64,000 nucleotides of DNA from positions 1 to 64,000 of the forward strand of contig NZ_JADGMY010000002.1 of the NCBI RefSeq assembly GCF_015234515.1, read 5' to 3'. The notes under the pieces are model-generated. The model saw nothing but the letters and a program-made list of their open reading frames with translations, searched no databases and had not been told where the DNA came from. A program made the translations under genes and the position numbers. This DNA comes from Cellulomonas sp. GTDB lineage: Bacteria; Actinomycetota; Actinomycetes; Actinomycetales; Cellulomonadaceae. Below, piece by piece: positions 43,782 to 55,312 of the stretch (positions within the stretch are counted from its first letter, which is position 1; each line of letters starts with the position of its first letter).

Positions 43782-44413
43782 CGCGCGGACGGCCGCTGCG
43801 CCCGCCGTGGGCAGGGCCGCTGGGACTGCACCACCCCGGCGACAGCGTCGTCCACCGCCTGCCGGCCGCCGCGAAGCTGCTGCTGCTCGCGCTGACCGGC
43901 GTCGCGGTGGTCCTGCCTGCCGGCCCGGTCGTGGCGGCGGCCGGCCTCGCGGTCGTGGTCCTCGTCACGGCGCTCGCGCGCGTGCCGTGGCACCGCACGA
44001 CGCGCGGGCTCCTGCCGGTCCTCGTGACCGCGGCGGTGCTCGCCGCCTACCAGACGTGGGTGCGCGGTCCCGCGCTCGGGGCCGAGGTCGCGCTCGACCT
44101 GCTGACGCTCGTCCTGGCAGGTGCCCTCGTGACCGCGACCACCCGCGCCGACGACCTCCTGGCCGTCGTGGCACGCGCGGCCGGGCCGCTGCGGCACGTC
44201 GGGCTGCCCCCGGAGACGGTGGCGCTCACGGTGGGGCTCTTCCTGCGGACGGTGCCGTTGCTCGTGCAGGTCGTCGGCGAGTCGCGCGACGCCGCGCGCG
44301 CCCGCGGCCTCGATCGCGACCCGCGCGCGGTCGTCGTCCCCGCCGCCGTGCGCATGGTGGGCCACGCGCGGACGACGGGTGACGCGCTGGCCGCACGCGG
44401 CCTGGCCGACTGA
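43778..44413 (+). CDS. bioN: Energy-coupling factor transmembrane protein (BioN/CbiQ type)
   Basis: A 211-residue EcfT protein with four to five membrane segments. Its two cytosolic coupling motifs are of the Ala-Arg-Gly type (RDAARARGLD and the C-terminal GDALAARGLAD), which dock on the ATPase. The opening LGLHHPGDSVVHRLPAAAKLL is typical. The GTG start at 43778 overlaps the bioM stop. Third gene of the bioYMN operon. Confidence 0.9.
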   Translation: MTRGRPLRPPWAGPLGLHHPGDSVVHRLPAAAKLLLLALTGVAVVLPAGPVVAAAGLAVVVLVTALARVPWHRTTRGLLPVLVTAAVLAAYQTWVRGPALGAEVALDLLTLVLAGALVTATTRADDLLAVVARAAGPLRHVGLPPETVALTVGLFLRTVPLLVQVVGESRDAARARGLDRDPRAVVVPAAVRMVGHARTTGDALAARGLAD

Positions 44414-44490
44414 CACCCAGCGCCTGTGCCGCCGCTGTCGCGTGCGACTCGGTCGACCGTCCAGCCCGCGCGGCCCGCGGGGCTTCCCAC

Positions 44491-44496
44491 TACCGT
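44491..44496 (+). promoter_or_regulatory. Zinc-peptidase gene -10 box (TACCGT), leaderless
   Basis: TACCGT ends 6 nt before the GTG at 44503. Confidence 0.55.
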
Positions 44497-44502
44497 GAGC
44501 GC

Positions 44503-45378
44503 GTGACTTTCAGCGAGGGTGGCAGCTTCGAGGGTGGCCGCGTCCGGCGGCACGGGCGCGGCGCCGCGGCCGCGGGGGGCGGTGGCCTGATCGGGATCAT
44601 CGCGCTGGCCATCTTCCTGTTCACCGGCCAGGACCTGTCCGGCGTCCTCGACACCGGCGGGCAGGGCGGCGGCAGCCAGCCGGTCGAGGACGTCGCCGAG
44701 TGCACGGTCGAGCAGGCGAACTCCGACCCACTGTGCCGCTTCTCGGCGACGATGCAGTCGCTCGACGCGTTCTGGGCCGCGACGGTCCCCGCCGGGACGG
44801 CCTTCGCGCCGCCCACCGCCAACGAGTTCCAGGGTGGCATCGCCACCGGGTGCGGCCAGGCCTCGTCGTCCACGGGCCCGTTCTACTGCCCGCCCGACCA
44901 GGGCATCTACCTCGACACCTCGTTCTTCCAGCTGCTGCAGCAGCAGTTCGGCGCCCAGGGCGGGCCGCTGGCCGAGATGTACATCTACGCGCACGAGTAC
45001 GGGCACCACATCCAGAACCTCACGGGCGTGTTCGACTCCGCCGACCGCAGCGGTGGTGGCGCCGAGTCGGACTCCGTGCGCGTCGAGCTGCAGGCCGACT
45101 GCTACGCGGGCATGTGGGCCGGCGACGCCGCGACGCGCGAGGACCCGGACCGGCCCGGCGTGACGTTCCTCCAGCCCCCCACCGCCGAGGAGCTCGCCCA
45201 GGCCCTCGACGCCGCCGCCGCGGTCGGCGACGACCACATCCAGCAGCAGTCCGGTGGCAGCGTGGACCCCGACACCTGGACGCACGGGTCGAGCGAGCAG
45301 CGCCAGAAGTGGTTCACGATCGGCTACGAGCAGGGCTCGCTCGCCGCGTGCGACACGTTCGCGGCCACCGACCTCTGA
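44503..45378 (+). CDS. Neutral zinc metallopeptidase (YpfJ family)
   Basis: A 291-residue membrane-anchored protein. A Gly/Arg-rich N-terminus and one membrane helix (about 30-43) are followed by an extracytoplasmic domain with the zincin motif HEYGHH (about 165-170). The third ligand is probably the Glu in RVELQADCYAG. Cys pairs around 66-77 and 120-132 could form disulfides. It matches the putative neutral zinc metallopeptidase family of YpfJ, whose substrate is unknown. It has its own leaderless promoter after the bio operon. Confidence 0.88.
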   Translation: MTFSEGGSFEGGRVRRHGRGAAAAGGGGLIGIIALAIFLFTGQDLSGVLDTGGQGGGSQPVEDVAECTVEQANSDPLCRFSATMQSLDAFWAATVPAGTAFAPPTANEFQGGIATGCGQASSSTGPFYCPPDQGIYLDTSFFQLLQQQFGAQGGPLAEMYIYAHEYGHHIQNLTGVFDSADRSGGGAESDSVRVELQADCYAGMWAGDAATREDPDRPGVTFLQPPTAEELAQALDAAAAVGDDHIQQQSGGSVDPDTWTHGSSEQRQKWFTIGYEQGSLAACDTFAATDL

Positions 45379-45398
45379 CCCACCCCACCCACCCCGCC

Positions 45399-45423
45399 GC
45401 GAGAGTGCGATCCAGTCGCACCC
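45399..45423. repeat. Single diverged copy of the terminal repeat, with palindrome
   Basis: The segment contains GAGAGTGCGATCC-A-GTC, the inverse of the unit at 1-64. Here it forms a clean inverted repeat, GTGCGA-TCCAG-TCGCAC (45405-45421). It lies in the 176-nt gap between the convergent zinc-peptidase and DUF59 genes, 26 nt after the peptidase stop, so it may act as a terminator-like or REP-like element. The rest of this gap shows no gene. Confidence 0.6.
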
Positions 45424-45554
45424 GCCCCGGGCGACATGAGGCGGGCAGAGCGAACAGCTCGGAGCTCCGACGCCAGTACTCGCGCACGAGCTCGGGGCGT
45501 CCGCCTCGCGGTCCGTCCGGCTGACCGGCCGTCTGCTCCCGTCTCGACCTGTCG

Positions 45555-45892
45555 TCAGATGTTGAACCCCAGCGCCCGCATCTGCTCACGCCCGTCGGGC
45601 GTGATCTTCTCCGGGCCCCACGGCGGCATCCACACCCAGTTGATGCGGAACCCGTCGACCAGGCCCTCGAGCGCCTGGCCCGTCTGATCCTCGATGACGT
45701 CCGTCAGCGGGCACGCCGCCGATGTGAGGGTCATGTCGATGACCGCGGTGCTGGTCTGGTCGACGACGACGCCGTAGACGAGGCCGAGGTCGACGACGTT
45801 GATGCCGAGCTCGGGGTCGATGACGTCACGCATCGCCTCCTCGACGTCGGCGGCCGTCGGCGGGCCGGCGGGGGTGGTGATCGGTTCGGTGG

Positions 45893-45896
<4 letters not shown>
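45555..45896 (-). CDS. MIP18/DUF59 family metal-sulfur cluster assembly factor (SufT-like)
   Basis: A 113-residue DUF59 protein. It has the signature DVIDPELGINVVDLGLVYGV (about 24-43), the reactive Cys in TSAACPLTD, and a C-terminal MPPWGPEKIT. Such proteins assist transfer or maturation of Fe-S clusters. The ATG overlaps the sufU stop (ATGA), making it the last gene of the Suf operon, as in M. tuberculosis Rv1466. Confidence 0.93.
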
Positions 45897-48640
<2,744 letters not shown>

Positions 48641-48656
48641 CGGGTACTCCTCGGGT

Positions 48657-48989
48657 TCAGAGCGGCGCGTCGACGTCGACGAGCACACGCTCGCCGTCGA
48701 CGGTCACGGGGTAGACGGGGACGGGCTTGATCGCGGGCGGCGACAGCGGCTTGCCGGAGCGCAGGTCGAACCTCGACCCGTGCAGCCAGCACTCCACCGT
48801 GCAGTCCTCGACCTCGCCGTCGGACAGGGAGACGGCACCGTGCGAGCAGATGTCGCTGATCGCGTGCCAGTCGCCGGACTCGTCACGGACGACGGCGACC
48901 TCGACGGGTCCCGCCTCGCCCTCGAGCTCGACGCGCAGCGCGCCGGCGACGGGCACGTCCGCGGTGTAGCAGGCCAGCTGGGCGCTCAT
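48657..48989 (-). CDS. Rieske [2Fe-2S] ferredoxin-like protein in the Suf operon
   Basis: A 110-residue Rieske domain with both cluster pairs, CSH (about 48-50) and CWLH (about 67-70), around DGEVEDCTVE. It matches stand-alone 'non-heme iron oxygenase ferredoxin subunit' proteins. Its position between sufD and sufC suggests an electron-transfer or test-substrate role in cluster assembly. The ATG overlaps the sufD stop (ATGA). M. tuberculosis lacks it at this spot as far as I recall, while other actinobacteria have it. Confidence 0.9.
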   Translation of the reverse strand: MSAQLACYTADVPVAGALRVELEGEAGPVEVAVVRDESGDWHAISDICSHGAVSLSDGEVEDCTVECWLHGSRFDLRSGKPLSPPAIKPVPVYPVTVDGERVLVDVDAPL

Positions 48990-50296
48990 GCACGCTCCGT
49001 GGCGAGCGCGGCCTGCGAGCCCTCGACCGTCGGCTCGGTGCCGAGGATCACGCTCATCGACTTCTCGAGCTCCGCGTCGATCGCGGCGCTGAGCCTCTCC
49101 TCGACCTCGGGGACGCCGATCTCCTGGATGAGCTCGGCGAAGAAGCCCTTGACGACCAGACGACGCGCGTCGGTCTCGGGGATGCCGCGCGAGCGCAGGT
49201 AGAAGAGCTGCTCGTCGTCGAACCGGCCGGTGGCGCTGGCGTGACCGGCGCCCTCGATGAGGCCCGTCTCGATCTCGAGGTTCGGCACGGAGTCCGCGCG
49301 CGCACCGTCCGTCAGGACGAGGTTGCGGTTGAGCTCGTACGTGTCGGTGCCCTCGGCGGCCGCACGGATCAGGACGTCGCCGACCCACACCGTGTGCGCG
49401 CCGACGCCCTGCAGGGCGCCCTTGTACGTCACGCGCGACACGCAGTTCGGGACCGCGTGGTCGACGAACAGGCGGTGCTCCTGGTGCTGGCCCGCGTCCG
49501 CGAAGTAGAGGCCGTGCGCCGTGACGGACGCGCCCTCGCCGACGAACTCGGTGTCAGGGGTGATGCGCACGACGTCGCCGCCGAGCGTGACGACGATGTG
49601 CTTGACCGACGCGTCGCGGCCGATCCGCACGCGGTGGCTCGCGGCGTGGACCGAGCCGGGGGCCCAGTCCTGCACCGAGACGACCGTGAGGTGCGCACCG
49701 TCCTCGGCGACGATCTCGACCGTCTCGGTGAGGTTGGCGTGCCCCACGTGGTCGAGCACGACGACGCCCTGCGACAGCGGCTCGGCGTGCACGAGCAGGT
49801 GCGCGGCGGTCGGCTCGAGGGGTGCGTCGGCCAGGCCCGCGCCCTCGACACCCTCGACGACGATCGACGTGACCTTGGACGACACCGACTCGCGCGGCAG
49901 CGTCACGACGGTCGCGCGCTCGAACGACGCCCACGCGGTCACCGCCGTGCGGTCGCCGGGCTTGCCCGCGGTGCCGAGACGCGCGTCGTCGCGGTCGACG
50001 ATCTCGACCCGCACCTCGGGCGCCTCGACGACCGTGGTGAGCACCCCGCGGCCCGGCAGGACGCCGTCGCTCGCCGCCGCGAACAGGCCGGCGAAGCGGT
50101 CGACGGGAGCGAAGCGCCACTCCTCCTCGCGCCCGGTGGGCACGGGGAAGTCGGCGACGTCGAAGCTCGTGGGCCGCGCTGCGCGCGACGCCTCGGGCAC
50201 GAGGCCGCCGTGCGTGTGCGCGCCGTCGGCGACCGCACGGGAGTGGTCGGTCGAGAGGCCCGCGGTGGGTGCCGTCTCGTTCGTGGTGGTCGTCAT
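48986..50296 (-). CDS. sufD: Fe-S cluster assembly protein SufD
   Basis: A 436-residue beta-helix scaffold subunit partnering SufB and SufC. A variable N-terminus of about 45 residues is followed by REEEWRF, the beta-helix core, and the conserved C-terminal region GHASATGRFDDEQLFYLRSRGI. The conserved His is within this region. The ATG overlaps the sufB stop by one base (TGATG). Confidence 0.95.
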   Translation of the reverse strand: MTTTTNETAPTAGLSTDHSRAVADGAHTHGGLVPEASRAARPTSFDVADFPVPTGREEEWRFAPVDRFAGLFAAASDGVLPGRGVLTTVVEAPEVRVEIVDRDDARLGTAGKPGDRTAVTAWASFERATVVTLPRESVSSKVTSIVVEGVEGAGLADAPLEPTAAHLLVHAEPLSQGVVVLDHVGHANLTETVEIVAEDGAHLTVVSVQDWAPGSVHAASHRVRIGRDASVKHIVVTLGGDVVRITPDTEFVGEGASVTAHGLYFADAGQHQEHRLFVDHAVPNCVSRVTYKGALQGVGAHTVWVGDVLIRAAAEGTDTYELNRNLVLTDGARADSVPNLEIETGLIEGAGHASATGRFDDEQLFYLRSRGIPETDARRLVVKGFFAELIQEIGVPEVEERLSAAIDAELEKSMSVILGTEPTVEGSQAALATERA

Positions 50297-51753
50297 CAGC
50301 CGACGGCCCCTTCCATCTGGAGCTCGATGAGGCGGTTGAGCTCGAGCGCGTACTCCATGGGCAGCTCGCGCGCGATGGGCTCGACGAACCCGCGCACGAT
50401 CATGGCCATGGCCTCGGTCTCGGTCATTCCTCGGGACATCAGGTAGAACAGCTGGTCCTCGCTCACGCGGGAGACCGTCGCCTCGTGACCCATCGACACG
50501 TCGTCCTCGCGGACGTCGACGTACGGGTAGGTGTCGGAGCGCGAGATCTGGTCGACGAGCAGCGCGTCGCACAGCACGTTGGACGCCGAGTGCTCGGCGC
50601 CCTCGAGGATCTGCACGAGACCGCGGTACGACGTGCGACCGCCACCGCGCGCGACCGACTTCGACACGATGGACGAGGACGTGTGCGGTGCCGCGTGCAC
50701 CATCTTCGATCCGGCGTCCTGGTGCTGGCCCTCGCCCGCGAACGCGATCGAGAGCGTCTCGCCGCGCGCGTGCTCACCCATGAGGTAGATCGCGGGGTAC
50801 TTCATGGTGACCTTGGAGCCGATGTTGCCGTCGACCCACTCCATCGTCGCGCCCTCGGCCGCGGTCGCCCGCTTGGTGACGAGGTTGTAGACGTTGTTCG
50901 ACCAGTTCTGGATGGTCGTGTACCGCACGCGGGCGTTCTTCTTGACGATGATCTCGACGACCGCGGAGTGCAGCGAGTCCGACTGGTAGATCGGGGCGGT
51001 GCACCCCTCGACGTAGTGCACGTACGAGCCCTCGTCGGCGATGATCAGCGTCCGCTCGAACTGGCCCATGTTCTCGGTGTTGATCCGGAAGTAGGCCTGC
51101 AGCGGGATCTCGACGTGCACGCCCGGCGGCACGTAGACGAACGAGCCGCCCGACCACACCGCGGTGTTGAGCGACGCGAACTTGTTGTCCCCGGGCGGGA
51201 TGACCGAGCCGAAGTACTGCTCGAAGATCTCCGGGTGCTCACGCAGCGCGGTGTCGGTGTCGAGGAAGATGACGCCCTGCTCCTCGAGCGACTCCTGGAT
51301 CTGGTGGTAGACGACCTCGGACTCGTACTGCGCCGCGACACCGGCGACGAGCCGCTGCTTCTCCGCCTCCGGGATGCCGAGGCGGTCGTACGTGTTCTTG
51401 ATGTCCTCGGGCAGGTCCTCCCAGCTGGTGGCCTGCTTCTCGGTCGAACGCACGAAGTACTTGATGTTGTCGAAGTCGATGCCCGACAGGTCCGCGCCCC
51501 ACCAGGGCATGGGCTTCTTGTCGAACAGGCGCAGCGACTTCAGACGCGTCTTGAGCATCCACTCGGGCTCGTTCTTGAGCCGGGAGATGTCGCGCACGAC
51601 GTCCTCGGACAGGCCGCGACGCGCGACCGAGCCGGCGACGTCGGGGTCGTGCCAGCCGAAGGTGTAGTTGCCGATCGAGGCGATGGCCTCGTCCTGGCTC
51701 AGCGGCTCTGCGGCCGCCGGCCGGGTGGCCGTGTCGTCCGTGGGTGCGCTCAT
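50296..51753 (-). CDS. sufB: Fe-S cluster assembly protein SufB
   Basis: A 485-residue scaffold core. Landmarks are [44 protein letters not shown] and the Cys-containing [14 protein letters not shown], where the persulfide-accepting Cys of E. coli SufB lies. No intein is present, unlike SufB of M. tuberculosis. AAGGA lies 8 nt before the ATG, which also overlaps the sufR stop (ATGA), so scaffold and repressor are co-expressed. Confidence 0.97.
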   Translation of the reverse strand: MSAPTDDTATRPAAAEPLSQDEAIASIGNYTFGWHDPDVAGSVARRGLSEDVVRDISRLKNEPEWMLKTRLKSLRLFDKKPMPWWGADLSGIDFDNIKYFVRSTEKQATSWEDLPEDIKNTYDRLGIPEAEKQRLVAGVAAQYESEVVYHQIQESLEEQGVIFLDTDTALREHPEIFEQYFGSVIPPGDNKFASLNTAVWSGGSFVYVPPGVHVEIPLQAYFRINTENMGQFERTLIIADEGSYVHYVEGCTAPIYQSDSLHSAVVEIIVKKNARVRYTTIQNWSNNVYNLVTKRATAAEGATMEWVDGNIGSKVTMKYPAIYLMGEHARGETLSIAFAGEGQHQDAGSKMVHAAPHTSSSIVSKSVARGGGRTSYRGLVQILEGAEHSASNVLCDALLVDQISRSDTYPYVDVREDDVSMGHEATVSRVSEDQLFYLMSRGMTETEAMAMIVRGFVEPIARELPMEYALELNRLIELQMEGAVG

Positions 51754-52571
51754 CGTGTCGGTCCTTCCGTCGAGTGCACGGGGGCGGGTGGGTTCGAGGT
51801 CGGTGGGGGGCCGGCGGCGTCCGCCGTCGTGCCCGGGACGGGGTCGTCGGGGGGTCCGGCACCGCGGGGGTCCGCCGTCCGCATCGGGACGGTCGGGATG
51901 CTCGTGGTGCACACGTGGCCGCCGGACGTCAGGGTCGACAGCCGCTGCACGTGCACGCCCAGGAGCCGTCCGAACGCGCGCGTCTCGGCCTCGCAGAGCG
52001 CCGGGAACTGCGCCGCCACGTCCTGCACCGGGCAGTGCCCCTGGCAGAGCTGGACGACGGACGTCCCCGGCACGGGACGCACGGACGCGGCGTACCCGTC
52101 GGCTGCGAGCGCCTGCGCGAGCGCCTCGGCGCGCGCGGCGACGTCGGGGCCGGCGGCGTCCACGGCGGCCGTGTGACGCTCCTCGAGCTCGCGCACCCGG
52201 TGCTCGGCGAACTGCTCGACGGCCTGCGGTCCGGCCGTGCGCGCCAGGAACGTCAGCGCGTCGGCGGCGATCTCGGCGTAGCGGTGCGACAGCACCGCCT
52301 GACCCTCACCGGTGACGACGTAGCGACGGGCGGGTCGGCCGCGACCCCGCGACGCCTCGCGTCCGCGGTGCACGGTCACCTGGTCGGCGTCCTCGAGGGC
52401 CTGCAGGTGCCGGCGCACCCCGGCGGCCGCGAGGTCCAGGGCGCTCGCGAGGTCGGCGGCGCTGACCGGGCCGTCGGCGGCGACGATCTGCAGGATGCGA
52501 CTGCGGGTCGACGCCTCGTGGTCGAGCGCGGGCTCGGGGGTGCGGTCGACGACGGGCGTGGGACCGGTCAT
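51750..52571 (-). CDS. sufR: SufR-type Fe-S-sensing transcriptional repressor
   Basis: A 273-residue regulator. It has a winged helix-turn-helix (about 20-90; [36 protein letters not shown]) and a C-terminal sensor with C176, C180, C193 and C221. C180 and C193 have the C-x12-C spacing of cyanobacterial SufR. A proline-rich tail follows. Such repressors bind operator DNA with a [4Fe-4S] cluster and release it when the cluster is lost. GGGAGG lies 5 nt before the ATG. It heads the Suf operon, and its operator is probably the CAAC-N6-GTTG palindrome 75 nt upstream. Confidence 0.92.
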   Translation of the reverse strand: MTGPTPVVDRTPEPALDHEASTRSRILQIVAADGPVSAADLASALDLAAAGVRRHLQALEDADQVTVHRGREASRGRGRPARRYVVTGEGQAVLSHRYAEIAADALTFLARTAGPQAVEQFAEHRVRELEERHTAAVDAAGPDVAARAEALAQALAADGYAASVRPVPGTSVVQLCQGHCPVQDVAAQFPALCEAETRAFGRLLGVHVQRLSTLTSGGHVCTTSIPTVPMRTADPRGAGPPDDPVPGTTADAAGPPPTSNPPAPVHSTEGPTR

Positions 52572-52645
52572 GCGCACCTCCCGGGGAGCCGTGGCACGGG
52601 GCCTGGGGGCTCCGCACGGGACGAACGCAGGACTGCGCTCGATAT

Positions 52646-52665
52646 CGGCAACATCCTTGTTGCCG
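52646..52665. promoter_or_regulatory. Candidate SufR operator (CAAC-N6-GTTG)
   Basis: CGGCAACATCCTTGTTGCCG is a perfect palindrome with 8-bp arms and a 4-nt centre. It contains exactly CAAC-N6-GTTG, the inverted repeat reported for SufR binding in cyanobacteria. It lies between sufR and the upstream hypothetical gene, about 75 nt before the sufR ATG, in the expected promoter region. Confidence 0.75.
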
Positions 52666-52731
52666 AAATCCATCCCCGCAAGCAAGGCGTACCTTCCTGC
52701 ACCCCCTACCGGGCGCCGAAGGTGCCGCACG

Positions 52732-53352
52732 TCACACCCGAGCGGCCTCCCACGGGCCGTGCACCGCGCTGCCGCTCGCGGCGCGGCTGCTCGCCGCCGC
52801 GAGCGCGATCCGGCTCGACTCGACCTGGTCCGCCGGTGCACCGTCGCGCGAGCGCCGCTCGAGCGCCGACGAGAACAGGTGGACGGCCTCGACGCAACGA
52901 CCCGCGTCGTAGCGGACCTTGCCCTGCCCCTGGTCGGCGAACGCCAGCACCGCGGAGCAGTCGCGCCGCGTCACGTCGTCGACCTCGGGACGGACCGCGA
53001 CGGACTGCGCCGCGCGGCGGACCGCCTCCACGACGAGGTCCGCGTCGTCGAACCGGCTCCGCCAGTGCAGGACCTGGGCCAGGCGCAGCAACGGGCGCCA
53101 TGCCCCGGCCGGGACGTCCTCGTCCCCGGGACGCGGCACCGCGGCGAGCGAGGCCGGACCGCCGTGGCGGACGACGTCGGACCACGCGAGCCGCTCGGCC
53201 GACACGAGCGCACCGAGGATCCGCAGCCACACGACACGCTCGCCGTCACCCTCCGCCCCCCGTCGCTCGAGACGCTCCACGTGCTCCCACGTCGCGGTGA
53301 CGTCCTGCGGGACCTCTCGCAGAGTCGTCGTGTCGATGCGGTACGTGACCAC
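52732..53352 (-). CDS. Hypothetical protein upstream of the Suf operon
   Basis: A 206-residue soluble, mostly helical protein (LERRGAEGDGERVVWLRILGAL, RPLLRLAQVLHWRSRFDDADLVVEAVRRAAQS) with one possible TPR-like helical repeat in the second half (KVRYDAGRCVEAVHLFSSALERR). I recognise no named family. GGGGAGG lies 4 nt before the GTG start, and a TAGCCT -10 lies 60 nt upstream. It precedes sufR by 160 nt on the same strand, but the Suf operator lies between them, so it is probably a separate unit. Confidence 0.7.
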   Translation of the reverse strand: MVTYRIDTTTLREVPQDVTATWEHVERLERRGAEGDGERVVWLRILGALVSAERLAWSDVVRHGGPASLAAVPRPGDEDVPAGAWRPLLRLAQVLHWRSRFDDADLVVEAVRRAAQSVAVRPEVDDVTRRDCSAVLAFADQGQGKVRYDAGRCVEAVHLFSSALERRSRDGAPADQVESSRIALAAASSRAASGSAVHGPWEAARV

Positions 53353-53412
53353 GTGGCCTCCCCGGCCTGGCTCGGGCGTACGGGGACGATCCGGACGCGC
53401 CCCCCGGCGGGA

Positions 53413-53418
53413 AGGCTA
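53413..53418 (-). promoter_or_regulatory. -10 box (TAGCCT) of the hypothetical gene
   Basis: TAGCCT on the minus strand lies 60 nt upstream of the GTG at 53352, with a ribosome site in between. It is divergent from the ABC transporter promoter at 53496. Confidence 0.4.
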
Positions 53419-53495
53419 GAGCGCACGGAGCATGCGCCGTTCGCGCTGTCCACGACCAGGACACCGACCGCACGACCCCGAGGTTCGCGAGCACC

Positions 53496-53501
53496 TAGAC
53501 T
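53496..53501 (+). promoter_or_regulatory. ABC transporter -10 box (TAGACT), leaderless
   Basis: TAGACT ends 8 nt before the GTG at 53510. Confidence 0.5.
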
Positions 53502-53509
53502 CCCGCCCT

Positions 53510-54445
53510 GTGCCGCACTCCCCTGCCGTCGAGGTCCGCGGCCTCGTCAAGAGCTACGACGGGCGCCGCGTCGTCGACGGCCTCGACCTCTGCGCGCAGG
53601 CCGGCCGCGTCACGGCCGTCCTCGGCCCCAACGGCGCCGGGAAGACCACGACCGTCGAGTGCTGCGAGGGCCTGCGCGTGCCCGATGCGGGCACGGTGCG
53701 CGTCCTCGGTCTCGACCCCGTCGCCGACGCGGCCGCACTGCGGCCCGCCGTCGGCGTGATGCTGCAGGACGGCGGTCTGCCGACCGGGGTGCGCGCGCGC
53801 GAGATGCTCGACCACGTGGCGCGCATGTACGCGAGCCCGCTCGACACCGACGCGCTGGCCGAGCGTCTGGGGCTCGGCGCGTTCGCCCGCACGACGGTGC
53901 GGCGGCTGTCCGGCGGTCAGCGCCAACGGCTGGCTCTGGCGGTCGCCGTGGTCGGACGGCCCCGCGTCGTGTTCCTCGACGAGCCGAGCGCGGGGATGGA
54001 CCCGCAGTCCCGGCTCGCCGTGTGGGAGCTCGTCCGCGAGCTGCGCGACGACGGTGCGGCGGTCATCCTCACGACGCACCTGATGGAGGAGGCGCAGGAC
54101 GTCGCCGACCACGTCGTCGTCGTCGACCACGGCACGGTGATCGCCCGGGGCAGCGTGCCGGAGCTGCTGGCGGCGGGCACCGACCCGGACGGCGCCGCGA
54201 CGCTCGTCGTGCAGACCGCGAGCGAGGTCGACCCCGCAGGGCTCGGCGAGCGGCTCGGCGAGCGGTTCGTGGTGGAGCGGAGGTCCGGGACGTCCCTGGT
54301 GGTGACCGGTGCGGTCGTGCCGGGCACGGTCGCGGCCACCACGGCGTGGCTCTCCGAGCGCGGGGTCCTCGTGACGCAGCTGGACCTGGGGCGACGCACC
54401 CTCGAGGACGTCTTCCTCGACCTGACCGGCCGGAGCCTGCGATGA
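53510..54445 (+). CDS. ABC transporter ATP-binding protein (ABC-2 exporter type)
   Basis: A 311-residue ATPase of the DrrA/CcmA-like exporter group. Walker A is VLGPNGAGKTTT (about 38-49), the signature RLSGGQRQRLALA, Walker B VVFLDEPSAGMD and the switch His TTHLMEEA. A C-terminal extension of about 90 residues ends DVFLDLTGRSLR. It pairs with the permease that starts at an ATGA overlap. The substrate is unknown. Its position next to ctaA matches Rv1458c-Rv1457c-Rv1456c. Confidence 0.9.
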   Translation: MPHSPAVEVRGLVKSYDGRRVVDGLDLCAQAGRVTAVLGPNGAGKTTTVECCEGLRVPDAGTVRVLGLDPVADAAALRPAVGVMLQDGGLPTGVRAREMLDHVARMYASPLDTDALAERLGLGAFARTTVRRLSGGQRQRLALAVAVVGRPRVVFLDEPSAGMDPQSRLAVWELVRELRDDGAAVILTTHLMEEAQDVADHVVVVDHGTVIARGSVPELLAAGTDPDGAATLVVQTASEVDPAGLGERLGERFVVERRSGTSLVVTGAVVPGTVAATTAWLSERGVLVTQLDLGRRTLEDVFLDLTGRSLR

Positions 54446-55215
54446 CGACCACCACCGACGGCACGACGCCCGCTGCGGCACCCGCCGCGCGCCGCGTCGC
54501 GGCGCAGGCCGCGTTCGAGGCGCGCATGATCCTGCGCAACGGCGAGCAGGTGCTGGTGGCCGTCGTCATCCCGGTGCTGGCCCTCGTCGGGCTCGTGCGG
54601 GCCTCGTTCATCGAGATCGACACGGGCGGTGACGCACGCATCGACCTGTTGGCACCGGGCGTGCTGGCCCTCGCCGTGATGACCGCGTCCTTCACGTCGC
54701 AGGCGATCGCCACGGCGTTCGACCGGCGCAACGGCGTGCTGCGCCTGCTGGCGACGACGCCGCTGGGACGTGGCGGGCTGCTCGCGGGCAAGGTGCTGGG
54801 GGTGCTGGCGGTCGAGGCCGTCCAGGTGGTGCTCATCGCGGCCGCGGCGCTGGCTCTCGGATGGCGGCCGGACCCGGTCGGCGCAGCGCTCGCGCTGGTC
54901 GGGCTGGTGCTGGGGACCGCCGCGTTCACCGCCCTGGCCCTGCTCGTGGCCGGCACCCTGCGCGCCGAGGCCGTCCTGGCACTGGCGAACCTCCTGCTGC
55001 TCGTCCTCGCGCTCGGCGGCGGCGTCATCCTGCCGGCCGACCGGCTGCCCGGACCCTTCGCGACGCTGGCCGCGTGGCTCCCGTCGGGAGCGCTCGGGGA
55101 CGTGATGCGTGGCGCGCTCCTCGACGGCACGCTCCCGCTGCTCCCGGTGCTGGTGCTCGTCGGCTGGACGGCCGCCCTCGGCGCGCTCGCCGCGCGGCTG
55201 TTCCGCTGGCACTGA
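54442..55215 (+). CDS. ABC-2 type transporter permease
   Basis: A 257-residue protein with six predicted membrane segments in the ABC-2 layout, and a conserved AFDRRNGVLRLLATTPLGRGGLLAGK loop before the third segment. It forms an exporter with the upstream ATPase and overlaps it by ATGA. Conservation beside heme A synthase suggests a role in heme or cell-envelope export, but this is only context. Confidence 0.88.
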   Translation: MTTTTDGTTPAAAPAARRVAAQAAFEARMILRNGEQVLVAVVIPVLALVGLVRASFIEIDTGGDARIDLLAPGVLALAVMTASFTSQAIATAFDRRNGVLRLLATTPLGRGGLLAGKVLGVLAVEAVQVVLIAAAALALGWRPDPVGAALALVGLVLGTAAFTALALLVAGTLRAEAVLALANLLLLVLALGGGVILPADRLPGPFATLAAWLPSGALGDVMRGALLDGTLPLLPVLVLVGWTAALGALAARLFRWH

Positions 55216-55299
55216 CCCGACCCGGGCCCGCCGCGGCGATGAGACGTACGCCGCACGAGCGGGTCGTGCGGACACACCGGGACCGACGGTCGCGCCACA

Positions 55300-55305
55300 T
55301 ACCCT
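55300..55305 (+). promoter_or_regulatory. ctaA -10 box (TACCCT), leaderless
   Basis: TACCCT ends 7 nt before the GTG at 55313. Confidence 0.5.
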
Positions 55306-55312
55306 GGACCCC

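Noticed and set aside
50296..51753. Intein in SufB, as in M. tuberculosis
   Set aside because: The protein is 485 residues with continuous family motifs, leaving no room for an intein.
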